From JAVBNU01 sp964617065 (GTDB lineage Bacteria > Cyanobacteriota > Vampirovibrionia > Gastranaerophilales > Gastranaerophilaceae): a stretch of DNA of 9,747 nt. A model generated the notes under the pieces. It ran no database searches. It was not told the DNA's origin and saw only the letters and a program-made list of their open reading frames with translations. Every line of letters starts with the position of its first letter. Within the stretch, counting starts at the first letter, position 1. Both the position numbers and the translations under genes were made by a program. Shown piece after piece: positions 1 to 6,585 of the stretch. The stretch covers positions 1 through 9,747 of the forward strand of contig CAZTVM010000074.1 of NCBI GenBank assembly GCA_964617065.1, written 5' to 3'.

Positions 1-2
1 AT

Positions 3-524
3 GAATTGTTACTTGATAATAATTTGCTGACAATCGTAAAAGATGTTGTATATGTTGAATTGATAAAATTTTTAGAAAAATATAATTCTGTACCGAATTT
101 GTATAATAAAATTTCAGGTGAAATAGAACAAAGAAATTTAAGTCAATATAAAAAAATTTTTACGAATAAGAATTTGCCACTATATTCTGATTATTGTTGG
201 ATTTGCGGACGAAAATTGTGTAATGATTTAAGCATAGACCACTTCATCCCTTTTAATTATATTACTAACAATGAGTTATGGAATTTAATTCCTGTGCATA
301 AAAGCTGTAATTCCTACAAAAATGATAGATTAGGTGCACAAAATGTTTTTTTAAATCTCATAGAAAGAAACAAAAAATTGTATCAAATAAATGAAACGAA
401 TCCTTGTTATTCTTTTTTAGAAAAAGAGTTGTTTGAAAAATACCCGACATTTGAAATGCTTTATCAAAAAATGATAGACCAGTATATTTCATGCAAAAAA
501 TTAGGCTACAAAGAAATACTTTGA
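3..524 (+). CDS. HNH endonuclease domain protein, 5'-truncated by the window edge
   Basis: The frame is open to the left edge, so the true start is probably outside the window; the first in-window candidate is a TTG at 6, which has no visible ribosome site. Numbering from that TTG, the HNH (beta-beta-alpha metal) fold is clear: C64-x2-C67, then IDH with catalytic H79, an NLIP segment with N93, and HKSCNSYK with C101 and N102. H98-x2-C101 takes the place of the usual second CxxC zinc pair. Family members nick or cut DNA using a divalent metal. The N-terminal ~60 residues are helical and charged, as is the tail after residue 110. It may belong to a restriction, homing or phage-type nuclease, but nothing beside it decides this. 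Its stop lies three bases from the end of the next, convergent gene. The HNH call is firm; the biological role is unknown. Confidence 0.75.
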   Translation, partial: ELLLDNNLLTIVKDVVYVELIKFLEKYNSVPNLYNKISGEIEQRNLSQYKKIFTNKNLPLYSDYCWICGRKLCNDLSIDHFIPFNYITNNELWNLIPVHKSCNSYKNDRLGAQNVFLNLIERNKKLYQINETNPCYSFLEKELFEKYPTFEMLYQKMIDQYISCKKLGYKEIL

Positions 525-527
525 TTT

Positions 528-1166
528 TTAAAAAGTTTTTTTAATACTTTCTTCATGGTAAAGACCTCCGCCACAAATAATCTCAACGACTTTCAACAAA
601 AATTCTCGTGGTGCATCCATTTGGCTTATCACCAATTCTTTGTTCCCTAAATGTCTGATTTTAATAATAGAAGGTGCTGATTTATCAGCAGGTACATATA
701 AAGAAGCAACTTCGTAGTCTAGAAGCGTTTGTATTTCATTTTCATTTACATTTTCTTTTTTAATAATTTCGCTATAACGACCATTCAGTGCTATAATTCT
801 TCCTGCAAAAACCGGAGCTGTATTTTCACGGTACAACGCTTGTGGCTTGTCGTTAGCTATTGCCGTGAAAGTAATTGTATGCCACAAGATATTCAGTATT
901 AGTAAGGCTTTTGTTTGTTCCAGTTCATAAAAAATTTTTTGTCCGGAAAGTCCTCTCGTAGAAAAAGACTGTTTTAAATAATTTATAGTAGCGTCTGCGT
1001 CTTCTACCATTTTCATGAAAATATTTTTTGTGTTTATTGTAGATTGTTCATACTCTAAATATTGTTTATACATATGAGTTGATACAAGATTAATTCGCTC
1101 TTGTATTACAGAGGTTTTACGCACCGACGACTCAAGATTATCAAAACTATTGTACCTATCTGTCAA
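528..1166 (-). CDS. unrecognised 212-aa soluble protein
   Basis: I do not recognise this family. The start is a TTG (1164-1166) preceded by AGGA with about eight bases of spacing; the next methionine (residue 32) is too far in to be preferred. The first ~110 residues look largely helical. The second half contains beta-like stretches, including a VASLYVPAD segment and a hydrophobic strand ending in ICGGG near residue 200. No signal peptide, membrane segment or cysteine cluster is seen. It ends convergently against the HNH gene with three bases between stops. A promoter-like pair at 1206-1234 suggests it is transcribed separately from the kinase/GH57 operon upstream, from which it is separated by 109 bases. 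Length, codon use and ribosome site make it a credible gene; no function is proposed. Confidence 0.7.
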   Translation of the reverse strand: MTDRYNSFDNLESSVRKTSVIQERINLVSTHMYKQYLEYEQSTINTKNIFMKMVEDADATINYLKQSFSTRGLSGQKIFYELEQTKALLILNILWHTITFTAIANDKPQALYRENTAPVFAGRIIALNGRYSEIIKKENVNENEIQTLLDYEVASLYVPADKSAPSIIKIRHLGNKELVISQMDAPREFLLKVVEIICGGGLYHEESIKKTF

Positions 1167-1205
1167 TTATTTTTCCTAATTTTAATAGAACTACATGTAT
1201 ATACT

Positions 1206-1234
1206 ACTATATTTCTGAGTTTTTTTGAATACAA
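1206..1234 (-). promoter_or_regulatory. sigma70-like promoter for the 528-1166 gene
   Basis: On the minus strand there is TTGTAT (1229-1234), a 17-base spacer, then TATAGT (1206-1211), which matches the -10 consensus at five of six positions. Transcription would begin about 30 bases upstream of the TTG start codon. The -35 match is modest (TTG only) and AT-rich DNA yields chance hits, so this is a prediction. Confidence 0.45.
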
Positions 1235-1275
1235 ACAGTTAAGAATTGTAAATAAATTTGAAATATAAATTATAT

Positions 1276-1806
1276 TTAATCCTTTAAAAAGTTTTCTTTT
1301 AGAGTGTTAAGTAGGGACGAAGTACTTTCAAGCAACTCATCGTAGGTTCCATTATTGAGTATTACGTAATCCCAATCAAAAATATTATCAAGCTGGGTTT
1401 CTGTTATGTCATCGACACTAGCCAATTTACCTCTTTTTTCTCTTGCGATTAAAGACGCCTCTACTCTGATAGAAAACGCATTTGCGCTTTTAAACACTTC
1501 CAATTCTCTTTTCATCCTAATGTCTGGGACTACGATATTGTATGGCAAATTAATAATTTTTTTAATCCAATAGTCTGGGTCTTCGCTTCTTCTTTTGTTG
1601 CCTAAAGTAATTAAATCATGTCGGTATGTTGCTTTATTTTTTTCAATTTCATCAAGCGTTAGACCTTTTTTTTCTGAATACTCCAGTTTTATTGCATCAC
1701 CTAAACCGATGCGTCGAAAATCTGTTAAATATTCGAGCAAAATTTTTGCTACGGTATCTTTGCCTGAAAGCTGCTTACCTGAGAGAATAATAATTTTGTT
1801 GTCCAT
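1276..1806 (-). CDS. P-loop kinase resembling animal-type phosphomevalonate kinase / NMP kinase
   Basis: 176 aa, about the length of animal phosphomevalonate kinase (PF04275-type). The Walker A loop is GKQLSGKD at residues 10-17. The segment YRHDLITLGNKRR (61-73) followed by EDPDYWIKKI parallels the family's FRKDMIRWGEEKR region. VPDIRMKRELE (93-103) parallels the SDTRR motif, the EKRGK lid is near 123-127, and LDN..FDWDYVILNNG (139-153) matches the conserved C-terminal block. Family members transfer phosphate from ATP to a small phosphorylated substrate in the cytoplasm. The mevalonate route is not usual in most bacteria, so the substrate could equally be a nucleotide, as in dNMP kinases of the same superfamily. 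ATG start with GAGGT six bases upstream; 32 bases after the GH57 gene, so probably the last gene of that operon. An AT-only hairpin (1261-1277) overlaps its stop. The fold call is strong; the substrate is open. Confidence 0.72.
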   Translation of the reverse strand: MDNKIIILSGKQLSGKDTVAKILLEYLTDFRRIGLGDAIKLEYSEKKGLTLDEIEKNKATYRHDLITLGNKRRSEDPDYWIKKIINLPYNIVVPDIRMKRELEVFKSANAFSIRVEASLIAREKRGKLASVDDITETQLDNIFDWDYVILNNGTYDELLESTSSLLNTLKENFLKD

Positions 1807-1838
1807 TTAAACCTCACTTCTTAGTCTTATGTTATTAG

Positions 1839-4343
1839 TCATCTCGTTGGTAATTTAAGAACAAAGTTTTTGTAATAATTGACATTTATATTCAATTTTT
1901 GTCCCAATTCCAAGATTGATGAAATAAATGCACGCATTTGTAAAATATTATCAGTTGGTTCTATTTGTTTTATCATATCGTCCAGTTTACTGTAAATTTG
2001 AGTGAAATAAGTATTTTGAGCCTCGGCAATATCTATAAGTAATTCAAGTCTGTCAACTTTATTAAAAATATCCAGTATGTCTTCAACTTGGTGAATTTCA
2101 AGATTTTGAGCAAATCTGTATACTTTGTGTGTCACCTTTTGAGAAAACAACTCATTAACTTTTTTCTTTTTCAATTCAACGCCAATCCGTTTAGCCTCAT
2201 TGATTATATCTTCTGCTCGTTGCAAAATTTCTTCGTCTAGATCGTTTGTATTATTAATAATCAAGTTATTAAATTCCTGAGAAAGCGTGTAACCTGCAGC
2301 AAGCTTAAACTCGTAGGGGATACTCAATCCCAAACTTTGTAAATGATAAATAGAGCCCTTACCCTCATTATATAGTTCGTTGTAGGTAGAGGCAAATTTA
2401 TCCAAACGACCTTGCATAAGAATTTTTAGAATTTTTTTACGTTCCTCAATAAAAATATCTTTGAGCGTGTAATATTCTTTACCGAAACATTCGTCAATTT
2501 CTCTGATAATTTCAGTAACAGGATTTAGCAAATATGTTTGAGTTAGTTTTTCTAAAATTTGATTATAATCATAAGTATCAGCAAAATTTTTCATCGCACA
2601 ATGAAATTCCCCATTTGAATGCTGTAACAAGGCAAACATTATATCGGCAGTTTCATGTGTGATTTTCGATTGTATTTCAATTCGACCTATGACTAACGAA
2701 CCCTTGCCTTTGTAGACACGTTTGTAACTATGTTTTTTAATTGTATAACAGTATAATGTTGTTTCATTATCATAGTCTTCAAACAGTGATGTAAACGCCC
2801 ACAAACTAGCAATTTGTTTAATTTTTACTATAGACGGTCGAACAAATTTTTCGTAAATATCTCGACCATTGCCGAATGCAGGAATATTGCTTTGCGCTTG
2901 CGATAAAATTTCTAAAAATTTCTGTTCGTAATTTTTTGTTTCAAAATCATTAGCCAATTGCATTGCCCGAGCTGCATATTTTAAAATTTGAGTTGTTTCA
3001 ATCCCTGAAATTTCAGAGAAAAACCAGCCACAACTTGTATACATCAACATACATTGACGTTGAATTTCAAGAAGTTTCAACGCATTTACTTTTTCACTGT
3101 CATCTAAATCAGGTTTTAAAACTTGAGAAAAGAATTTTTTTACACTTAAATCACTTCTATCTAAAATCACTCTGATGTAACGATTTCTAGCGTCCCAAAC
3201 GTCGTGAAAATATTTAGCACCTTCATTTTCATACAGCTCTGCCAACTCATCACGTAAGTAGTCAAGAGCCTCTCGCAGAGGCTGCCTCCATTTTTGGTTC
3301 CATCCGCCATGACCGCCGGTCGAACAGCCACAATCTTCTTTCCAACGACCAATTCCATGTGAACAACTCCACGATGAATTCTGTTTTATGTCAACTTCGT
3401 CTGCTACACCAAATTTACTCAAAAATTCGCCATAATTTGTCAATTCAAATCCCACATCTCTACTTTTTATCCCCAAAATATAAGCGAGAGCCATATCACC
3501 AAACTTCGTGTGATGACCATAACTTTCACCATCAGTTGCAATATTCACAAGTTGAGAGTAGTTTCTATTTTCTGATACCCCATCGCACAAACGTTGCGCA
3601 AATTTGTTCCCATCTTTCAGCAATTCGTCAAAAGCAACCGATTTTGAAATTGCTCCATCATAGAAAAATAAATCAATATATTTTTCAGGATTATTTTTGA
3701 TAAAATACCTATAAGGCTTTGCAGGGTCGATATTTCCCCAACTTACGTCAGTCCAATCTTTTTCAATCTTTGCGTCTAATGGTCTTACTTTTGAGGCTTG
3801 ATACGGTGATAAAATTGTAAATCTTATATTGCAATCTACTAAAACTTCAAGAGTTGCATCATCGACAGCAGTTTCTGCAAGCCAAATTCCTTCAGGCATG
3901 CGTCCAAAGCGGTTCTTGAAATCCTGTATCCCCCAAATAACTTGTGTATATTTGTCATGCTCATTCGCCAATGGCATAATCATGTGATTATAAACCTGAG
4001 CTATAGCATTTCCGTGACCGGAAAAATCATGAATACTCTCGACATCTGCTTTTATTATTCTTTCATAAGTTAAGGGTGCGTACACTTCTAGCCAAGAAAG
4101 CAGCGTTGGCCCAAAATTGAAGCTCATCGCAGAATAATTGTTAATTATATTTAAAACTTTGTTATTCCCATCAACAATTTTCGAAAAGGAATTAGGATTG
4201 TAACACTCAAGGTTTATTCGTTCATTCCAATCATGAAATGGCGCTGCACTGTCTTGTATTTCAACCGCTTCCAACCACGGATTTTCTCTCGGCGGTTGAT
4301 AAAAATGTCCATGAATCGTCAAATAAGCCTTTTTATCTTCCAT
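1839..4343 (-). CDS. glycoside hydrolase family 57 protein with DUF3536 C-terminal region
   Basis: 834 aa, without signal peptide or membrane segment, so cytoplasmic. The GH57 barrel opens with HGHFYQPPRENPW (residues 11-23). The nucleophile motif GIWLAET gives E157, and ATDGESYGHH gives the acid/base D271, so both catalytic carboxylates are present. A Cys/Gly/Trp-rich block follows (SSWSCSHGIGRW, then KEDCGCSTGGHGGWNQKW, about 323-352), typical of the DUF3536 subgroup; the remaining ~480 residues are helical. GH57 enzymes act on alpha-glucans (amylase, 4-alpha-glucanotransferase, branching enzyme) by a retaining mechanism. This large subgroup is poorly characterised, so glycogen or maltodextrin turnover is inferred. 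ATG at 4341-4343 has AAGGA about seven bases upstream. It is the middle gene of a tight minus-strand cluster, 15 bases after the OB-fold gene and 32 before the kinase gene. It appears intact. Confidence 0.9.
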   Translation of the reverse strand: MEDKKAYLTIHGHFYQPPRENPWLEAVEIQDSAAPFHDWNERINLECYNPNSFSKIVDGNNKVLNIINNYSAMSFNFGPTLLSWLEVYAPLTYERIIKADVESIHDFSGHGNAIAQVYNHMIMPLANEHDKYTQVIWGIQDFKNRFGRMPEGIWLAETAVDDATLEVLVDCNIRFTILSPYQASKVRPLDAKIEKDWTDVSWGNIDPAKPYRYFIKNNPEKYIDLFFYDGAISKSVAFDELLKDGNKFAQRLCDGVSENRNYSQLVNIATDGESYGHHTKFGDMALAYILGIKSRDVGFELTNYGEFLSKFGVADEVDIKQNSSWSCSHGIGRWKEDCGCSTGGHGGWNQKWRQPLREALDYLRDELAELYENEGAKYFHDVWDARNRYIRVILDRSDLSVKKFFSQVLKPDLDDSEKVNALKLLEIQRQCMLMYTSCGWFFSEISGIETTQILKYAARAMQLANDFETKNYEQKFLEILSQAQSNIPAFGNGRDIYEKFVRPSIVKIKQIASLWAFTSLFEDYDNETTLYCYTIKKHSYKRVYKGKGSLVIGRIEIQSKITHETADIMFALLQHSNGEFHCAMKNFADTYDYNQILEKLTQTYLLNPVTEIIREIDECFGKEYYTLKDIFIEERKKILKILMQGRLDKFASTYNELYNEGKGSIYHLQSLGLSIPYEFKLAAGYTLSQEFNNLIINNTNDLDEEILQRAEDIINEAKRIGVELKKKKVNELFSQKVTHKVYRFAQNLEIHQVEDILDIFNKVDRLELLIDIAEAQNTYFTQIYSKLDDMIKQIEPTDNILQMRAFISSILELGQKLNINVNYYKNFVLKLPTR

Positions 4344-4358
4344 TTCTATTCCTTTTTA

Positions 4359-4940
4359 TTATTTCTTTTCTGACTTTTCAGTTTGAGGAGTATCTTTCGT
4401 AGCTGCCTTTTTTACCTTGTTTAGTACAGTAAGAGTGTCTACATCTATCCAAGGGTCGGAAAGCGCAGTTGAAAATACTTTTCCGGTAAATTGTATTTCA
4501 TCACCGGCATCTAAATCTATAAATTTTTCGGCTTCTTTACGTTTGATAAAAATTTTCATTTCTGCCAAAGGGATTGAGTGACCTTTTATTTCATTCTTTT
4601 TTATTAAAAACAAAATATAATCATCAGAGCTTCTGAACGCAGGCTTGTAATCCAATCCAACGACAGAAAATTTATCAAATATTCCTCGAATTTTTACATC
4701 TTTGTTCAAATATTTTTGTGGATTGGCAACAACATCAAGTGGATTCACATCTAAATAGACTTTAGTGGTAGCCGAATCTTTTTTAGTAGCTACAGGCTTT
4801 TTGTCGACTGACTCTGTTTGCGTCAAGGAGATTGGTTTGCCTATAATTGAATCTTTTACTTTTAGTTCCTGCGCATTCAAGGTCACTGCAGTCGTGATAG
4901 TGATAATTGTACATATCAATATAGCAAATTTTTTATTCAT
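4359..4940 (-). CDS. exported OB-fold (tRNA_anti-like) protein
   Basis: The start is placed at ATG 4938-4940 (193 aa) rather than at the longer frame reaching 5000. AGAGGA sits five bases upstream, an extended -10 element (4972-4980) lies inside the longer version, and a clean signal peptide starts here. Residues 1-23 have a lysine-rich N-region, a hydrophobic core (FAILICTIITITTAVT) and a likely cleavage after LNA. A Lys/Thr/Ser-rich linker (~24-60) is followed by an OB-fold-like domain: YLNKDVKIRGIF (78-88), YILFLIKK (108-115), the K/E-rich FIKRKEAEKF, GDEIQFTGKVFS (146-157) and WIDVDTL (164-170). The tail is charged. The domain recalls periplasmic nucleotide- or oligosaccharide-binding OB modules. 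There is no lipobox cysteine. It is first in the cluster with GH57 and the kinase, although GH57 is cytoplasmic, so the functional link is unclear. Confidence 0.72.
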   Translation of the reverse strand: MNKKFAILICTIITITTAVTLNAQELKVKDSIIGKPISLTQTESVDKKPVATKKDSATTKVYLDVNPLDVVANPQKYLNKDVKIRGIFDKFSVVGLDYKPAFRSSDDYILFLIKKNEIKGHSIPLAEMKIFIKRKEAEKFIDLDAGDEIQFTGKVFSTALSDPWIDVDTLTVLNKVKKAATKDTPQTEKSEKK

Positions 4941-4971
4941 CATATTCCTCTGATTTATTCTGGCTACGTAT

Positions 4972-4980
4972 ATTCTACCA
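4972..4980 (-). promoter_or_regulatory. extended -10 promoter for the OB-fold/GH57/kinase cluster
   Basis: Read on the minus strand this is TGGTAGAAT: TG, one base, then TAGAAT (five of six to consensus). No good -35 is visible, which extended -10 promoters tolerate. The start point would fall near 4965, leaving about 25 bases of leader with the AGAGGA site before ATG 4940. This supports the shorter start of that gene. Confidence 0.45.
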
Positions 4981-5180
4981 TATTTGTCGAGAAATACCAT
5001 TATTTTTTTAATTAAGTCGTCCGTACAAGTAAATAAAATTAAATTTATTGATAAAAAATTTCCAATGTTAAATTATTAAGCCCTAATGAAATAAAATTCT
5101 TTTTTTTGCGAAAGCGGAAAATTTAACTTTGTTGAAAACAGGCAATTTCTAATTTGTTCAGACAACGACAGAACAAAGAC

Positions 5181-5244
5181 TTGACGAGAAAATATATCAA
5201 TGATATCTTAGAAGTTGGGTAAAATTTACATCCATCAATACAAT
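5181..5244 (+). promoter_or_regulatory. two candidate promoters ahead of the GC-rich island and tRNA
   Basis: The first is TTGACG (5181-5186), 17 bases, then TATCTT (5204-5209) preceded by TG plus one base (extended -10). The second is TTGGGT (5215-5220), 18 bases, then TACAAT (5239-5244, five of six). Both point toward the GC-rich segment and the tRNA. The rest of 4981-5256 is AT-rich intergenic DNA in which I see no gene. Confidence 0.4.
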
Positions 5245-5256
5245 AGAATAGAACTT

Positions 5257-5338
5257 ATGGCTATTGGCACTCTGTCGCACAGGAGCCGACTCAATATCTG
5301 GTTTGTGAGAGGCAGGTAGCGCAGCTGCTGCTAGAGCC
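5257..5338 (+). ncRNA. GC-rich intergenic island, candidate structured RNA or tRNA-derived relic
   Basis: 46 of 82 bases are G or C in an otherwise very AT-rich gap, a common mark of structured RNA in AT-rich genomes. The right part can fold: AGGC (5310-5313) pairs with GCCT (5336-5339), and TAGCG (5317-5321) with TGCTA (5329-5333). The stretch from 5316 reads TAGCGCAGCTG...TAGAGC, like a tRNA position 8 to D-arm segment, and the 10-mer GGTAGCGCAG (5315-5324) recurs exactly in the D-arm of the tRNA downstream (5379-5388). No anticodon or T-arm follows, so it is not a complete tRNA. It lacks the GGAA tetraloop segment of SRP RNA. A 20-codon frame (5257-5319) has no ribosome site. Candidate promoters lie upstream. 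The identity is unresolved. Confidence 0.35.
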
Positions 5339-5362
5339 TAATGATAATTAAATAAAACAAAA

Positions 5363-5434
5363 GGGCTTGTGGCGCAGCGGTAGCGCAGAGGACTCATAAT
5401 CCTTTGGTCGTAGGTTCGAATCCTACCGGGCCCA
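5363..5434 (+). tRNA. tRNA with CAT anticodon (elongator Met, or lysidine-type Ile2)
   Basis: The cloverleaf is complete. Acceptor 5363-5369 pairs with 5427-5433 (two G-U pairs), with discriminator A5434. The D-stem is GCGC/GCGC (5372-5375, 5383-5386). The anticodon stem 5388-5392/5400-5404 encloses loop CTCATAA with CAT at 5395-5397. The variable loop has five bases. T-stem GTAGG/CCTAC encloses TTCGAAT (5415-5421). No CCA is encoded, so it is added after transcription. It is not the initiator, because the acceptor starts with a G-C pair and the anticodon stem lacks three G-C pairs. CAT tRNAs whose C34 is changed to lysidine read AUA as Ile; sequence alone does not separate that from elongator Met here. 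Confidence 0.93.
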
Positions 5435-5457
5435 ATTTTTTAAAAAGACAACAATAT

Positions 5458-5484
5458 CAAGAGTTTTAACGCTCTTGCTATTTT
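5458..5484 (+). terminator. rho-independent terminator after the tRNA
   Basis: CAAGAG (5458-5463) and CTCTTG (5472-5477) form a six-pair stem with an eight-base loop, followed by CTATTTT and, a little later, a TATATTTTT run. The stem is short but correctly placed 24 bases after the tRNA. It could also serve the small minus-strand gene that ends at 5557. Confidence 0.5.
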
Positions 5485-5556
5485 AGTATATTTTTCAAAA
5501 TTAATAAATTGTCGGAATTTTGTCAGAATTAAAAGAAAAAACGATTAAAAAAGATT

Positions 5557-5784
5557 TTATTTGCGATATTTTTCTTTAATTCTTTCGATAATATCTCTAT
5601 ATTCTTGAATGGAATGGTCGTAAAATTCGCGTGTGGTTAATTCCTTACTTTTAATTATTTCTTGCACATCTGCCAAATGCTCAATATTTTTCGACCATAC
5701 GTCAAAACTTGCCATTTTATTTATGTCTTTCTCGATTCGTTTAATTAAATTTTTATTGCTCTTTGTCATTTCTTTCATAATCAT
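5557..5784 (-). CDS. small charged helical protein of unknown function
   Basis: 75 aa, predicted almost entirely helical with many Lys and Glu, and no membrane segment or cysteine. I do not recognise it. ATG at 5784 is preceded only by a weak AAAGA; ATG codons at residues 3 and 6 are alternatives. An extended -10 element (5811-5819) lies about 27 bases upstream, which supports expression. It is isolated between the tRNA terminator and a decayed IS element, so it may be a cargo or leftover gene of the accessory region. It could be an antitoxin-like or phage-type small protein, but no motif proves that. Confidence 0.5.
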   Translation of the reverse strand: MIMKEMTKSNKNLIKRIEKDINKMASFDVWSKNIEHLADVQEIIKSKELTTREFYDHSIQEYRDIIERIKEKYRK

Positions 5785-5810
5785 ATCTTTAAATATTTTT
5801 GTTTATTAAA

Positions 5811-5819
5811 ATTGTAACA
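5811..5819 (-). promoter_or_regulatory. extended -10 element for the 75-aa gene
   Basis: Minus-strand TGTTACAAT: TG, one base, TACAAT (five of six). No clear -35. The start point would be about 20 bases ahead of the ATG at 5784. Confidence 0.35.
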
Positions 5820-5832
5820 TGTATTTTATTAT

Positions 5833-5862
5833 TTTTGATTTTTAGTAACGGAAAAATCAAAA
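5833..5862. repeat. 11-bp perfect inverted repeat
   Basis: TTTTGATTTTT (5833-5843) and AAAAATCAAAA (5852-5862) are exact inverted copies around an eight-base loop (AGTAACGG). It lies between the 75-aa gene's promoter and the left end of the IS. Neither side carries a proper T-run, so it may be an operator, a weak bidirectional terminator or a relic of an older insertion. Confidence 0.5.
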
Positions 5863-5893
5863 GAGTTTTACACGTTCATTAAAAATGAATAAT

Positions 5894-5918
5894 TGAACTG
5901 TGCCCATAAAAGTAGACA
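5894..5918 (+). repeat. left terminal inverted repeat of the IS3-type element
   Basis: The segment starts TGAACTG, then GCCCAT, AAAAGTAGACA, the TG-plus-GTxGACA arrangement of IS3-family ends. It lies 43 bases before orfA. No inverted partner is seen to the right within this window. Confidence 0.6.
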
Positions 5919-5960
5919 ATTAAAAATTTAATTGATACTTTAAAAAGAAAGGGGTACAAA

Positions 5961-6377
5961 ATGCCAAAAAATTACAAAAGAGAATTAACCGAAGAACAAA
6001 AACGAATTCTTCTTCAAAATCCAAATGTTGAAGATGTCGGAAAATATTCAATTTATTACAAAAAAGAGTTTATTCAACAGGCTTTAAAACTAGATAACGA
6101 AGGTTTATCACCAAGAGAAATATTCAAACAAGCAGGCTTTGATTTATCAATAATTGGTAAATCAGCACCTACTACTTGTCTTGGCAACTGGCGACATCAA
6201 AATAAGTTTAAAACTAAATCCGAAACAAAATATTTAGCTAAAGAAACAAAGAAAAATAAAGCTCTTAAAGCAATAATTGAAGAAAACAAATATCTAAAAG
6301 CGGAGAATGAATTTTTAAAAAGCGGATTGTCGGCAGAGTGCGAAGGACTTTTCTTTGAAGCAAACGAAGTTTGTTAA
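5961..6377 (+). CDS. IS3-family transposase orfA (HTH protein) with foreign C-terminal tail
   Basis: 138 aa. ATG follows AAAGGGG at six bases. Residues ~28-75 form the helix-turn-helix region (KEFIQQALKL, LSPREIFKQAGFD), and ~100-120 a leucine-zipper-like coiled coil (ALKAIIEENKYLKAENEFLK), the usual OrfA layout for binding IS ends and multimerising. Native similarity ends around K120. Residues 121-138 (SGLSAECEG...) come from the dispersed repeat and its hairpin insertion, so the normal overlap and -1 frameshift into orfB is destroyed. The frame is open and could be expressed, but only as a truncated OrfA-like DNA-binding protein. Such remnants can repress sibling copies; that is a family-based inference. 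Confidence 0.8.
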   Translation: MPKNYKRELTEEQKRILLQNPNVEDVGKYSIYYKKEFIQQALKLDNEGLSPREIFKQAGFDLSIIGKSAPTTCLGNWRHQNKFKTKSETKYLAKETKKNKALKAIIEENKYLKAENEFLKSGLSAECEGLFFEANEVC

Positions 6378-6416
6378 AAGAAAATCCGTAGACACGTTTA
6401 ACGCCGACAACCAAGC
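6317..6416 (+). repeat. dispersed repeat, copy A (inside the IS, with nested insertion)
   Basis: AAAAAGCGGATTG, four variable bases, CAGAG (6317-6338) matches copy B (8146-8167) at 19 of 22 bases. The segment from GTA at 6388 to 6417 matches 8171-8200 at about 20 of 30. Copy A has 49 bases (6339-6387) where copy B has three; that extra DNA is a hairpin. In copy A the flanks TTGTCGGC (6327-6334) and GCCGACAA (6403-6410) are exact inverted copies, so the whole unit can form one long stem; copy B keeps this only partly. Read in the orfA frame, the start gives KSGLSAE, as in copy B. Confidence 0.6.
6345..6387 (+). repeat. long hairpin inserted in copy A
   Basis: Stem segments are 6345-6347 with 6385-6387, TTTTCTTT (6349-6356) with AAAGAAAA (6377-6384), and CAAAC (6361-6365) with GTTTG (6369-6373), closed by a GAA loop: sixteen pairs with a one-base bulge and one internal loop. 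It accounts for almost all the extra length of copy A over copy B, and shifts the reading frame. Confidence 0.6.
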
Positions 6417-6535
6417 AAGTTGCAGGCTCTGTCGGAGATTGCAGAGCAAGAATAAAATATCAAATAATCTCTACAATGACAGATTATCCGATTTCATTGC
6501 GTTGCAAAGTCGCAAATGTCTGGAAAAGTGGTTAT

Positions 6536-6567
6536 AAGATTTTTAATTAATTAAAAATCTTGTTTTT
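6536..6567 (+). terminator. 26-bp perfect palindrome followed by T-run
   Basis: 6536-6561 equals its own reverse complement: AAGATTTTT on the left, AAAAATCTT on the right, AATTAATT in the centre. GTTTTT follows directly, giving terminator geometry on the plus strand, though nearly all pairs are A-T. It lies in the disrupted stretch between orfA and the orfB fragment. Confidence 0.5.
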
Positions 6568-6585
6568 CGGCGTTTAGTAAATTAG

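Noticed and set aside
2963..3700. Frames on both strands inside the GH57 gene
   Set aside because: They overlap a long, well-conserved enzyme frame and have no family features.
4941..5000. Longer N-terminal extension of the OB-fold protein (start at 5000)
   Set aside because: It would bury the signal peptide, it contains an extended -10 element, and the AGAGGA ribosome site sits in front of ATG 4940.
5257..5338. SRP RNA, 6S RNA or T-box identity for the GC-rich island
   Set aside because: No SRP GGAA tetraloop segment, no long closing stem expected of 6S RNA, and no T-box sequence; left as unidentified.
5557..5784. Toxin-antitoxin call for the 75-aa protein
   Set aside because: There is no adjacent partner gene in an operon and no recognised antitoxin motif.
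6355..6537. 60-aa ORF between orfA and orfB fragment
   Set aside because: It starts inside the hairpin insertion and runs through repeat sequence; no transposase similarity or ribosome site.
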